The notes: generated by a model not told the origin, from the sequence alone. DNA of 64,000 nt from Moraxellaceae bacterium AER2_44_116 (GCA_006546595.1 VIAD01000004.1:62001-126000), one strand, 5' to 3'; positions 36,773-44,411 are shown, counted from the first letter of the stretch. Numbers and translations are program-made.

Positions 36773-38248
36773 ATGAAGTTATCCACAGTCAACGATACGA
36801 TTGCGGCAATTGCTACTCCTAATGGCCGCGGCGGCGTTGGTATCGTGCGGATTTCGGGTGCTAGAGCCTTAGCCATTGCCCAACTGCTTATTCAACAACA
36901 ACAGCCTTTAAAACCGCGCTATGCGCATTTTAGAAGCTTTTACAGTGCTGATGATACTGTGCTTGATGAAGGTTTAGTGTTGTATTTTCCCAATCCCCAT
37001 TCGTTTACAGGGGAGGATGTGGTTGAACTGCAAGGACATGGCGGCATGGTGCTGATGGATATGCTACTGAAGCGCGTTTTAGAACTGGGTGCGCGTATGG
37101 CACAAGCAGGGGAGTTTTCGCAGCGGGCATTTTTAAATGACAAATTAGATTTAACTCAAGCCGAAGCGATAGCCGATTTAATTGATGCCTCTTCACAAGC
37201 AGCAGTTAAATCGGCGACACGTTCATTGCAGGGAGCATTTTCGCAACGTATTAATATTTTATTAGAAAGTTTAATTAATTTACGTTTATACGTTGAAGCA
37301 GCAATTGATTTTCCAGATGAAGAAATTGATTTTTTAAGTGATGGTATTGTCGCTGCACGTTTACAATCGGTCAGAGATAATGTTCAAACGGTATTGGCCG
37401 AGGCGAAACAAGGGGCGTTATTACGCGAAGGTATGCGAGTTGTCATTGCTGGTAAACCCAATGCAGGAAAGTCTAGTTTACTCAATGCCTTAGCAGGTTA
37501 TGAAGCTGCTATTGTTACCGATGTTGCTGGTACAACACGCGATGTTTTACGCGAACATATTCATATTGATGGTTTACCGTTACATATTATTGATACCGCA
37601 GGTTTACGAGAAACGGGGGATATTGTAGAGAAGGAAGGTATTCGTCGTGCTTATCATGAAATTAATCAAGCCGATGGTTTATTATTGGTATATGACTTAT
37701 CCACAGAGTTATCCACAAATAGCGATAAAATATCCCCAATATTAATGAAAGATAATCAGTCTGTGGATAACTCGGCGAGTTATCCACAATATATGCAAGA
37801 GTTATCCACAGGATTTAATCCGTTAGCAATGGCTAAACAGTTTTTTGATCCCTTACCGCCGCCTAATAAATTATGTTTTGTGGCTAATAAATGCGATTTA
37901 GTGGCGCAAGAGCCGCATATTTCGGTGATTGAAGGTTATCCACATATTACATTATCGGCGCGTCAGGGTTTGGGATTGGAGCAATTACGAAACCATTTAA
38001 AAGCGCTTGTGGGTTATCAAGATGCGGAACATAGTCCATTTATTGCGCGTCGTCGTCATTTAGATGCCTTACGCCGTACCGAGGATGCTTTGCAGCAGGC
38101 TCATGAGCAATTACACGGCCTCGCCTTGGGGGAGTTGATGGCGGAAGATTTACGTGCGGCTCAGCAGGCTTTAGGTGAGATTACAGGTGCATTTACCGCG
38201 GATGACTTATTAGGAAAGATTTTTAGCAGTTTTTGTATTGGAAAATAA
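36773..38248 (+). CDS. mnmE: tRNA uridine-5-carboxymethylaminomethyl GTPase MnmE, with DnaA-box-rich insert
   Basis: A 491-residue protein that with MnmG modifies U34 of certain tRNAs. The N-terminal domain (DTIAAIATPNGRGGVGIVRISG) binds the folate carrier. The G domain has GKPNAGKSSLLNAL, TTRDV, DTAGLRET and NKCDL, and the C-terminus is FCIGK with the essential Cys. E. coli MnmE has 454 residues; most of the extra length here is between the DTAG and NKCDL motifs (about residues 309-350), a stretch that looks poorly conserved and is encoded by DNA containing five DnaA boxes. The 3' end doubles as the attachment site of an integrated element and remains intact. Confidence 0.96.
   Translation: MKLSTVNDTIAAIATPNGRGGVGIVRISGARALAIAQLLIQQQQPLKPRYAHFRSFYSADDTVLDEGLVLYFPNPHSFTGEDVVELQGHGGMVLMDMLLKRVLELGARMAQAGEFSQRAFLNDKLDLTQAEAIADLIDASSQAAVKSATRSLQGAFSQRINILLESLINLRLYVEAAIDFPDEEIDFLSDGIVAARLQSVRDNVQTVLAEAKQGALLREGMRVVIAGKPNAGKSSLLNALAGYEAAIVTDVAGTTRDVLREHIHIDGLPLHIIDTAGLRETGDIVEKEGIRRAYHEINQADGLLLVYDLSTELSTNSDKISPILMKDNQSVDNSASYPQYMQELSTGFNPLAMAKQFFDPLPPPNKLCFVANKCDLVAQEPHISVIEGYPHITLSARQGLGLEQLRNHLKALVGYQDAEHSPFIARRRHLDALRRTEDALQQAHEQLHGLALGELMAEDLRAAQQALGEITGAFTADDLLGKIFSSFCIGK
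37697..37944. other. DnaA-box cluster inside mnmE
   Basis: Exact TTATCCACA or complement starts at 37697, 37709, 37762 (inverted), 37780, 37802 and 37936; a seventh is at 36779, codons 3-5 of mnmE. The boxes are read in different frames (Leu-Ser-Thr, Val-Asp-Asn, Ser-Tyr-Pro-Gln), so the shared feature is the DNA site rather than the peptide. Confidence 0.8.
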
Positions 38249-38275
38249 AGCCGATTCTTTGTAGTTCCGTGTTAT
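38234..38275 (+). repeat. Attachment site attL
   Basis: A 42-base segment covering the last codons and stop of mnmE (TGTATTGGAAAATAAAGC onward). It matches 50473-50514 at 40 of 42 positions. Placement at the mnmE end parallels the known trmE/mnmE target of islands such as SGI1. Confidence 0.85.
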
Positions 38276-38337
38276 TCCTGCTATACCATTCTAAGCCCTG
38301 TTATTACAGGGTTTTTTGTTCCGTAGTGTTCCTTGTT

Positions 38338-38614
38338 GGTCTGATAGAAGCCTGTTATTTTTGTTCCCTAACGTGTTCCCAAGCCTGAAAAAGTGTTCCC
38401 AAATAGTAGGAATTGTTCCCATTTATCTACTTTTTTAGGGAACAAATGAGGGGGAAATAATGATTTTTAAGCTTTTATAGGCCATGAATTGTGAGTTTTT
38501 TTCTTAATGCTTTATATCATCAAAGCCTTACGGGGCAATGATTACAGAGGTTTTTTTCCCAAGCAGGGGAACAGGTTTAGATCATTATTAGTATTTGGGA
38601 ACAAAATGAGGGGG
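38338..38614. repeat. GTTCCC-type repeats upstream of the integrase gene (putative arm sites)
   Basis: The 370-base gap between mnmE and the integrase gene carries many copies of GTTCCC or GGGAAC in both orientations (for example TTTGTTCCC near 38358, GTGTTCCCAA near 38370 and 38391, and GGGAACAAATGAGGGGG near 38438 and again near 38597 with one extra A). Similar copies lie near 50390 at the other end. Integrases of this class bind such arm sites. The last copy abuts the integrase ribosome-binding site, allowing autoregulation. The gap also holds TCAAAGCCTTACGG at 38520-38533, a fragment of the iteron-cluster core. Confidence 0.6.
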
Positions 38615-38618
38615 AGTG

Positions 38619-39887
38619 ATGGCTTTTACAGACACGGCGTTAAGAAACTTGAAAGCAGCCGATAAGAGTTACGAAAAGTCGGACGGTGGAGGGATGTACA
38701 TAGAAGTCAGTCCAACAGGTCGAAAAACGTGGGGGATTCGTTATCGCTTAGGCGGCAAACAAGAAAAAGCGATACTAGGCGAATACCCAGCTTATGGCTT
38801 GCAACGAGCGCGACAATGGCGAGAGGAAACACGAACCTTAGTCATTCATGGAAACTCACCACAACAGGCTAAAAAAGCCTTGTTTAGCGGTTTGGATGAG
38901 GAATTACCCGATAATGTTCGACAGTACGCGATTAAGTGGTGGAAGTCGGGGGAGTTAATTGGTGATGCAATCAAAGCAGAGGCGGCAAAGATAGACTCAT
39001 TAGAGGCTTTTGCGTGGCTGTGGTTTGTTGAGGTCGCACAAAAAACGAATAGCAACCCACGAAACATAGAGCGTGTGCTTCACAAGGATATTATTCCCGC
39101 CATTGGTGCAAGGAGTATAGCCAGTATCAACACGGGGGATGTATTGGCGATTACCGACCGTATTAAAGCCCGTGGTTCTGACCAAATGGCCTTACAGACT
39201 CGCAATATCTTAAAACGCTTGTTTGCCTACGCTATTGCACGCCAAAAGATAACGTTTAACCCTGCCGCCGCTATAGAGGCTCAATTCATTGCCACGGCAA
39301 AAAGTAGAGACGTGTCACTCACTGCCGAGGAGATAGGCAAGCTTATCTGTGCTGTGTATCAATCCAGTATTAGGCGGGCGCACAAGCTGGCTATTCACCT
39401 GTTGATATTGTGCATGGTTCGCAAAACAGAGCTAACTAAGGCACGTTGGCAAGAAATAGATTTTGATAAGGCAGAGTGGCAGATACCCGCCTCACGCATG
39501 AAGAAAGATCGCATACATACCGTGCCTTTATCACAACAGGCGATTGAAATATTTAGAGAGCTACAATTTCTTGCTTGTGGTTCGTCTTATGTTTTTCCGA
39601 GTCGCAATACCCTCAATAAGCCCATATCAGACAATGCCCTAAACCAAGCCATACAAACGATGGACTTGGATATAAGGGCGTTTGTCATACATGACTTTAG
39701 GCGCACAGCTTCGACGTTATTGCATGAGGCGGGTTTTAACTCTGATTGGGTGGAAAAGTGCCTTGCCCATGAACAGAAAGGCGTGAGAGGCGTTTATAAC
39801 AAGGCGGAATACTTGACCCAAAGGCGCGAGATGATGCAATGGTGGGCTAATTTTGTGGATACTCAAGCAGTATCGAGGCGAAAATAA
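38619..39887 (+). CDS. int: Tyrosine-type site-specific integrase (P4 family)
   Basis: A 422-residue recombinase. The N-terminal arm-binding domain (DUF4102-type) reads LRNLKAADKSYEKSDGGGMYIEVSPTGRKTWGIRYRLGG. A core-binding domain follows. The catalytic domain has the first Arg in LCMVRKTELTKARW, Lys in SRMKKDRIHTVPLS, HDFRRTASTLLHEAG for the second His-x-x-Arg, the next His in LAHEQ, and Tyr in GVYNKAEY. GAGGGGGAG precedes the ATG at 38619, and a GTG one codon upstream is possible. It should integrate and excise the element at the mnmE end. Confidence 0.95.
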   Translation: MAFTDTALRNLKAADKSYEKSDGGGMYIEVSPTGRKTWGIRYRLGGKQEKAILGEYPAYGLQRARQWREETRTLVIHGNSPQQAKKALFSGLDEELPDNVRQYAIKWWKSGELIGDAIKAEAAKIDSLEAFAWLWFVEVAQKTNSNPRNIERVLHKDIIPAIGARSIASINTGDVLAITDRIKARGSDQMALQTRNILKRLFAYAIARQKITFNPAAAIEAQFIATAKSRDVSLTAEEIGKLICAVYQSSIRRAHKLAIHLLILCMVRKTELTKARWQEIDFDKAEWQIPASRMKKDRIHTVPLSQQAIEIFRELQFLACGSSYVFPSRNTLNKPISDNALNQAIQTMDLDIRAFVIHDFRRTASTLLHEAGFNSDWVEKCLAHEQKGVRGVYNKAEYLTQRREMMQWWANFVDTQAVSRRK

Positions 39888-39930
39888 TGACGGGGCGTAT
39901 GGGGATAATGACCCAGCTCTCTAAAAAACA

Positions 39931-40101
39931 GTGGCGACAGTGGCGACAGCCTAGAGCTGCAAGGGTTTGGCTGTCGCCATATATAATATAAGAGTGGCGA
40001 CAGTGGCGACAAATATGCTTATTATATATACAATAATTCAGTTATTATTTTAATATCATATTGATTATTAACAGATTGTCTTGTTTTTTAGGTGTCGCCA
40101 C
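39931..40101. repeat. Iteron cluster A (GTGGCGACA)
   Basis: The 497-base gap after the integrase gene holds GTGGCGACA at 39931, 39940, 39994 and 40003, and inverted copies at 39972 and 40093. TGGCGACAGCC (39941-39951) and GGCTGTCGCCA (39969-39979) form a perfect 11-base dyad whose 17-base loop starts TAGAGCTGCAAGGG. An AT-rich stretch follows. The palindrome TTAGCTTGCTAA lies at 40129-40140. It could be a replication origin for the element. Confidence 0.75.
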
Positions 40102-40284
40102 GCAAAACTAAGAAAAACGGCTTTTCTCTTAGCTTGCTAAAGGATAAAGGGGTTATTTAGTGCTTTATGTGTGGGCTATTTTGTTTTAAGATGACGGTAG
40201 AACGCCTGAGCCACTTTGATAGCCTGAGCGTCTCAATACTCCCTCTTGACCGTTGCGTTTAGCGTAATGCTCTTGGGGCAACAG

Positions 40285-40306
40285 ACCGCCTTTTATGGCG
40301 GTTTTG
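40285..40306 (+). terminator. Terminator-like hairpin before the KilA-N gene
   Basis: ACCGCC, TTTTAT loop, GGCGGT followed by a T-rich run. A near copy with the same flanks (CAGACCGCCTT) follows the KilA-N gene at 41265-41295. Confidence 0.7.
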
Positions 40307-40384
40307 TTATTTTATGGGCATTGAATCTTGTAATATGCACAAAGCTGGATAGTGTCGTTTTTAATTGATTAGGAGTTCTTTAGC

Positions 40385-41233
40385 ATGGCAGGCAATAAAA
40401 CATTAACCGTTCAAGGTGTAGAAATTCATCTTGTTTCTAAGGATGATGAGGATTACATAAGCCTTACGGACATGGTGCAGGGGTTTGAAGGACAAGAGCA
40501 GCTTATAAAAAACTGGCTACAAAATCAGAATACTATTGAGTTTTTGAGCGTTTGGGAGCGGTTAAATAACCCTGATTTTAATTTGGTGGAATTACACCAA
40601 ATTAAAAGTGAGATTGGGCTTAATCGTTTTGTCATGTCAGCCAAAAAATGGACGGAAAAAACTAAAGCTATAGGGTTAATTGCTAAGGCTGGCCGCTATG
40701 GTGGTACATTTGCCCACAAAGATATTGCTTTCGAGTTTGGTTCTTGGCTAAGTCCAGAGTTCAAACTGTACCTAATCAAAGAGTTTCAACGTCTTAAAGA
40801 TGCCGAAGCGCAAAGCGGTCAATTAGAGTGGAATATCAGACGTACGCTTGTTAAAGCACATTATCGTATTCACACGGATGCCGTTAAGGCGAACCTTATC
40901 CCGCCAACCATTAGCAAAGCTCAAGAAGGCTTAGTTTATGCCACAGAAGCAGACTTATTAAATAAGGCTTTGTTTGGTATGACCGCTAAAGAGTGGAAAA
41001 CGCAAAATCCCGATAAAACGGATGGCAACATTAGAGATTATGCGACCATTGAGCAGTTGGTGGTGATGGCAAGCCTAGAGAGTCAAAACGCACTATTGAT
41101 ACATCAAGGGCATGATGCCTTGATACGCTTAACGGTGCTAAATCAATTAGCAATCAATCAGCTTAATTCTTTATTGGGTAATGCAGCGGTCAAAAAACTA
41201 GACAATGCGCCTTTGTTGAATAGCAAAGAATAG
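40385..41233 (+). CDS. KilA-N domain protein
   Basis: A 282-residue protein. The KilA-N DNA-binding domain covers about residues 10-140: YISLTDMVQGFEGQEQLIKNWLQNQNTIEFLSVWERLNNPDFN, NRFVMSAKKWTEKTKAIGLIAKAGRYGGTFAHKDIAFEFGSWLSPEFKLYL. The C-terminal half (LPP-type HYRIHTDAVKANLIPPTISKAQEGLVYATEADLLNKALFG) matches the usual conserved extension. Such proteins are common in phages and islands and probably bind DNA, but their role is not defined. It has its own terminator and is flanked by duplicated hairpins. Confidence 0.9.
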   Translation: MAGNKTLTVQGVEIHLVSKDDEDYISLTDMVQGFEGQEQLIKNWLQNQNTIEFLSVWERLNNPDFNLVELHQIKSEIGLNRFVMSAKKWTEKTKAIGLIAKAGRYGGTFAHKDIAFEFGSWLSPEFKLYLIKEFQRLKDAEAQSGQLEWNIRRTLVKAHYRIHTDAVKANLIPPTISKAQEGLVYATEADLLNKALFGMTAKEWKTQNPDKTDGNIRDYATIEQLVVMASLESQNALLIHQGHDALIRLTVLNQLAINQLNSLLGNAAVKKLDNAPLLNSKE

Positions 41234-41264
41234 GGCTATTTAGCGTACATATTTTTCGATAACA

Positions 41265-41295
41265 GACCGCCTTAATTATGGCGGTTTTGTTATTT
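41265..41295 (+). terminator. Rho-independent terminator of the KilA-N gene
   Basis: ACCGCC, TTAATTAT loop, GGCGGT and a T-rich run, 32 bases after the stop codon. Confidence 0.8.
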
Positions 41296-41344
41296 TTGGC
41301 TGTCATGTTTGTGATGGCTTTATCTATTGGCTTTTTAGGGCTAA

Positions 41345-41369
41345 GATTTGATGTGTTAAACATCAAATC
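41345..41369. promoter_or_regulatory. Perfect 10-base dyad upstream of the protease pair
   Basis: GATTTGATGT and ACATCAAATC are exact reverse complements separated by GTTAA. It lies 15 bases before the small ORF at 41385 and 80 bases before the next gene. It may be an operator or a leader hairpin. Confidence 0.5.
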
Positions 41370-41384
41370 ATTGTCGAGGTTCTT

Positions 41385-41465
41385 ATGAGTCGTGTACAGT
41401 CAGCACTCATTGATAGAGGCTTAGATAAAATGGCAGACAGGGTGATATTATGGCAAATGAATTAG
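41385..41465 (+). CDS. Possible 26-residue small protein
   Basis: ATG at 41385 with GAGG seven bases upstream encodes MSRVQSALIDRGLDKMADRV and six more residues, overlapping the following gene by 16 bases. It could be a translated leader or a chance frame. No family is recognised. Confidence 0.3.
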   Translation: MSRVQSALIDRGLDKMADRVILWQMN

Positions 41466-41695
41466 ATACAGAAATTGCTACATTTAATGAGCATCTACCT
41501 ACACTCATCAGTCATTTAGGTAAATTTGTTGTCATTAAAGGCGAAAAAATAGAGGGTATTTACGATACTTATAGTGACGCGCTTAAATTTGGCTATCAAA
41601 AGTTCAAATTAGAGCCGTTTTTGGTTAAAAAAATCTCACCTTCAGAGCAGGTACTTTTCTTTACAAGAGATTTTTCTCAACCATGCCAAGTATAA
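41450..41695 (+). CDS. Small protein paired with aspartic protease
   Basis: An 81-residue protein: FNEHLPTLISHLGKFVVIKGEKIEGIYDTYSDALKFGYQKF, then PFLVKKISPSEQVLFFTRDF. This pattern of a short GKFVxIKGxxIxGxxDTYxDALxxGYxxF protein is often encoded directly before retropepsin-like proteases in bacteria. Its function is not known. It overlaps the protease gene by 13 bases, so the two are surely made together. Confidence 0.75.
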   Translation: MANELDTEIATFNEHLPTLISHLGKFVVIKGEKIEGIYDTYSDALKFGYQKFKLEPFLVKKISPSEQVLFFTRDFSQPCQV

Positions 41696-42123
41696 ATTTA
41701 CCTATTCAGGATAGCGGTGTACTCATTCAAGTGCTTATAGGTGTTAGCTATCCTTTCCAAGAAGCCTTAAAACTAGCAGGGCAAGCCATACCCAAGCCAA
41801 TTAAAGGGCATTTTTTAATAGACACGGGCGCAAGCCTAACTTGTGTTGACGCAAGCTTGATACAGCCGCTTGACTTGCCTGTTATTGGTTCTGTGAACAT
41901 TCAAACACCGTCAACACAAGGTGGTACACACCAATGCAAACAATATGACGCTATGCTTTTTTTACAAGATCAAGGGAGTGCTGGTTTTATTATTGAGGCA
42001 ATCCCTTTGTTAGCAACACATTTAAAGTCACAAGGTGTTGATGGCTTGATCGGTAGAGATATTCTTGATAGATGTACCCTCATATATAACGGTACTGCTA
42101 AGACCTTTACTCTAGCTTATTGA
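41683..42123 (+). CDS. Retropepsin-like aspartic protease family protein
   Basis: A 146-residue single-domain protein. FLIDTGASLTCVDASLI is the active-site Asp-Thr-Gly of retroviral-type aspartic proteases, and VDGLIGRDILDRCTLIYNG is the second family motif (hydrophobic-hydrophobic-Gly, then GRDxL). One DTG per chain means it would act as a dimer. It forms a two-gene unit with the preceding small protein. The target is unknown. Confidence 0.82.
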   Translation: MPSINLPIQDSGVLIQVLIGVSYPFQEALKLAGQAIPKPIKGHFLIDTGASLTCVDASLIQPLDLPVIGSVNIQTPSTQGGTHQCKQYDAMLFLQDQGSAGFIIEAIPLLATHLKSQGVDGLIGRDILDRCTLIYNGTAKTFTLAY

Positions 42124-42539
42124 AATAAGAAATAACCATCACTAATCACACGGGCAAATACAGCCCTTTTTTATTGTCATGTTTAAAAAACGTCTAAAAA
42201 TCGACATATCCTAAAAACGTGTCGAAAAAAACGTAATTATTAAACATGAGTCTTAATTCAACAATCAATCACCACCAAAAAACAAACCTCTTTCCCTCTT
42301 AGCAAGCTATTTCAAGCCCTAAAATCCTATTTTTTCTTTTTTCTAAGTTGTAAACGCCACATACAACTTACTTTTGATAGAAAACATTTTTTAGTCATGC
42401 AAAATACACATACCTTATGAAGCGTCACAAGGCCGAAAACGTCCCTATCATTCAATTTTTTTGTGCGGATTAAGCATAAAAGTGATGGCTAAAGTGTGTT
42501 TTCGAGTGTCAATAATTTAATCATCGAAGGGGTTCGACA
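42124..42539. other. Non-coding gap in the element before alpA
   Basis: The 416-base gap holds no convincing gene. It contains a TTAGCAAGCTA palindrome-like site at 42299-42309, related to TTAGCNNGCTAA at 40129 and 48351. The rest is A-rich and has no clear terminator. Confidence 0.4.
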
Positions 42540-42806
42540 ATGATGCAGGCACAAGCAACCAGTCCGCAAAAGCTAGTGATTAGCAAAGCATTTAATGATC
42601 GTTTATTAAGACGGCCTGAAGTTGAAAACAAAACGGGTTTAAGCCGTTCGGCCATTTATGCCGCCATTAAAAATGAGAGTTTTCCCGAACCCGTTCGTAT
42701 TTCTAATAATGCGGTCGCGTGGCTTTGCAGTGAGATAGATGAGTGGATTAACAATCGCATTGCACAGCGCAATAACAAGGCGCGTGTGCAATATATGAAG
42801 GCTTAA
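42540..42806 (+). CDS. AlpA-family helix-turn-helix regulator
   Basis: An 88-residue DNA-binding protein. RLLRRPEVENKTGLSRSAIYAAIKNESFPEPVRISNNAVAWLCSEIDEWI is the AlpA/MerR-like winged HTH with the SRSxIY recognition helix and the W..SEIDxWI end. P4-type and cryptic prophage elements use AlpA as an excision or operon activator. It likely controls the genes that follow it. Confidence 0.92.
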   Translation: MMQAQATSPQKLVISKAFNDRLLRRPEVENKTGLSRSAIYAAIKNESFPEPVRISNNAVAWLCSEIDEWINNRIAQRNNKARVQYMKA

Positions 42807-42844
42807 CACGCCTATTTTCTGTGGTTTTTTAGAGGTAATTGAAA

Positions 42845-43111
42845 ATGAAAACAGTCACGATTAAAGCCAATGGTCAAACATTATCCATGTCTAGTGATGA
42901 TGCCCTTGCTCTTGAGGCCGCGTTAATTCAGGCGCGCAGATCGCCTAATGAAGAGGTGTGTCAGATGACGTTATCGGGCGGCGTTCGTGTGATGTTTAGC
43001 GGTTTGAATGGTGGTAATTTTAGTCAATCGTTAACCCCGATGGATGGTATTTTAGCACCTGTACCTAAGCCGATGTACTCCGCTAACGATATGACTCTCA
43101 CCGACTGCTAA
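42845..43111 (+). CDS. Uncharacterised small island protein, GQxLSM type
   Basis: An 88-residue protein from the ATG at 42845 behind AGAGG. It begins KTVTIKANGQTLSMSSDDALALEAALIQA, followed by MTLSGGVRVMFSGL. It resembles the next protein (GQLLSMDFAAIDALKTAI), so the two appear to be diverged copies of one domain. No function is known. It is followed by a hairpin repeat that recurs after the next gene. Confidence 0.6.
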   Translation: MKTVTIKANGQTLSMSSDDALALEAALIQARRSPNEEVCQMTLSGGVRVMFSGLNGGNFSQSLTPMDGILAPVPKPMYSANDMTLTDC

Positions 43112-43130
43112 AAACTCCCCATTCATTCAG

Positions 43131-43187
43131 CGCAAAAAACGGCACTAAACCCGCCGTGTGGGGATTTTTGCGCCTAAAAATGGGGTT
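43131..43187. repeat. 57-base hairpin repeat, copy 1
   Basis: CGCAAAAA-ACGGC ... GCCGT ... TTTTTGCG forms a two-part stem. A near-identical copy (two G fewer) lies at 43589-43643. The copies follow the two related small genes. An attenuator or processing site is possible. Confidence 0.7.
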
Positions 43188-43219
43188 AAAGGCCAATTTT
43201 GTGTTGAAAGGTACACATA

Positions 43220-43561
43220 ATGAAATTATTGATTGAGGTTTACGGACAGTTATTATCCATGGATTTTGCCGCGATTGATGCCCTAAAAACGGCTATTACT
43301 AAGGCAATGGACACCCCACCGAGGGCGAAAGTTGCCGAGGCTAGCGTCGTGGGCATTATTCAGGCGCGGTTTTTGGGTTTGTGTTTGGTGATTAAAGCGG
43401 CTAATCAACAAATCACGATACAGGCCGAAGATGTGCCAATTTTGCAGGCCGCTTTAACCAACGCGGGGGCAGTCTTAAACGTGCCTTCTACGACAGAAAC
43501 GCCCACGGGTGATATTGTGGTGATGTGTTATGCACCATTAGAAGAAATCTCACCACCTTAA
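43220..43561 (+). CDS. Uncharacterised small island protein, two GQxLSM-type units
   Basis: A 113-residue protein that appears to hold two units: LLIEVYGQLLSMDFAAIDALKTAI...GIIQARFLGL and LVIKAANQQITIQAEDVPILQAALTNAG...DIVVMCYAPL. The first unit resembles the preceding protein. No family name is recognised. It is encoded between the two hairpin repeats. Confidence 0.6.
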   Translation: MKLLIEVYGQLLSMDFAAIDALKTAITKAMDTPPRAKVAEASVVGIIQARFLGLCLVIKAANQQITIQAEDVPILQAALTNAGAVLNVPSTTETPTGDIVVMCYAPLEEISPP

Positions 43562-43588
43562 ACGCGATACCCCCAAAAACAGGACGAA

Positions 43589-43643
43589 CGCAAAAAACGG
43601 CACTAAACCCGCCGTGTGGATTTTTGCGCCTAAAAATGGGGTT
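43589..43643. repeat. 55-base hairpin repeat, copy 2
   Basis: Same sequence as 43131-43187 apart from two missing G. It has the same CGCAAAAA/TTTTTGCG outer and ACGGC/GCCGT inner stems. Confidence 0.7.
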
Positions 43644-43730
43644 TTGGTGAGTTTTTGGCATAAAAAACCCCGTATCGTGGGTCAAACACTAACGGGGCTA
43701 ACTATCAAACTGCAAAAGGAGCATAGCACA

Positions 43731-44411
43731 ATGCGTATGCTAAGTAATCGTTTTAACACTGTTTCTATAACCTGTACTCCACCTATGGGTAGTGCAGCTA
43801 TTCAGCATGATAAAAAAATCGCTAACAAGTATATTTCCATTCACCCCTTGACGACAGCCACAGACGCGACCAATAATAACCGCAATGTCCCACATGGACA
43901 GATAACAGGTTTGGTCGCCTGTTCCAAAAGTTGGCGCACAACCGCGCTTTGCGGTTTTTTTGTGCGTACCGTATGGTTTCGTGCTTGTTATGACGGGCTG
44001 TATGGGGACACCTTCGGGTGTGCCAGTGCCAACTACTGGTCGACCAACCCTGTACAGTCCGTCACCCGATGCTTGGTCGCTTCTGGTGATGGGTTTAATC
44101 CCGTTATAGTTGGAGCGTCAAGCATGACAACCCCCGCCCAAAATCCGTATAGCGTCAAGCAAACGATTGCCGCCTTTAATTGTATTTTACAAAGCCTTAA
44201 TCCTGATACTTACACCACAACAAGCACTATTTTAGCCGCGCTCAAGGCTCACGGTATTCCCCGTGACTTACGTTCGGTACAGCGTTATTTAGTGGCGTTG
44301 GCTGATTATTCTCTTGTTGAGCATAACAACCGTCACCCCAAAGGCTGGAAACTACGTACCACCCTTAGCAAATCTAGCGACGCTATTTTAGCAATGGGGG
44401 TGCAATCATGA
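43731..44411 (+). CDS. Ash-like (P4-type) protein with C-terminal extension
   Basis: A 226-residue frame opening at ATG 43731 with AAAGGAG nine bases upstream. The middle part, ALCGFFVRTVWFRACYDGLYG followed by STNPVQSVTRCL, has the odd, low-constraint look of the Ash / Icd-like proteins of P4-type elements. In those elements this DNA also specifies regulatory RNA. The last 95 residues look like a separate domain with its own start (44124). Translation of the first part is uncertain, since the frame contains a strong hairpin (43935-43966). Confidence 0.45.
   Translation: MRMLSNRFNTVSITCTPPMGSAAIQHDKKIANKYISIHPLTTATDATNNNRNVPHGQITGLVACSKSWRTTALCGFFVRTVWFRACYDGLYGDTFGCASANYWSTNPVQSVTRCLVASGDGFNPVIVGASSMTTPAQNPYSVKQTIAAFNCILQSLNPDTYTTTSTILAALKAHGIPRDLRSVQRYLVALADYSLVEHNNRHPKGWKLRTTLSKSSDAILAMGVQS
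43935..43966 (+). ncRNA. Candidate P4 CI-RNA-like hairpin
   Basis: CGCACA-ACCGC, GCTTT loop, GCGGT-TTTTT-TGTGCG forms a long stem with a T run inside. In P4-like elements the ash region yields a small immunity RNA and terminators. Position and structure agree, but the RNA is inferred. Confidence 0.35.
44124..44411 (+). CDS. Small island protein from internal start
   Basis: ATG at 44124 has GGAG eight bases upstream and gives a 95-residue protein: NPYSVKQTIAAFNCILQSLNPDTYTTTSTILAALKAHGIPRDLRSVQRYLVALADYSLVEHNNRHPKGWKL. This looks like a winged-helix fold (ILAALKAHGI, RSVQRYLVALADYSLVE). It shares its stop with the ash-like frame. It begins a run of overlapping genes into the primase-like gene. 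Confidence 0.6.
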   Translation: MTTPAQNPYSVKQTIAAFNCILQSLNPDTYTTTSTILAALKAHGIPRDLRSVQRYLVALADYSLVEHNNRHPKGWKLRTTLSKSSDAILAMGVQS

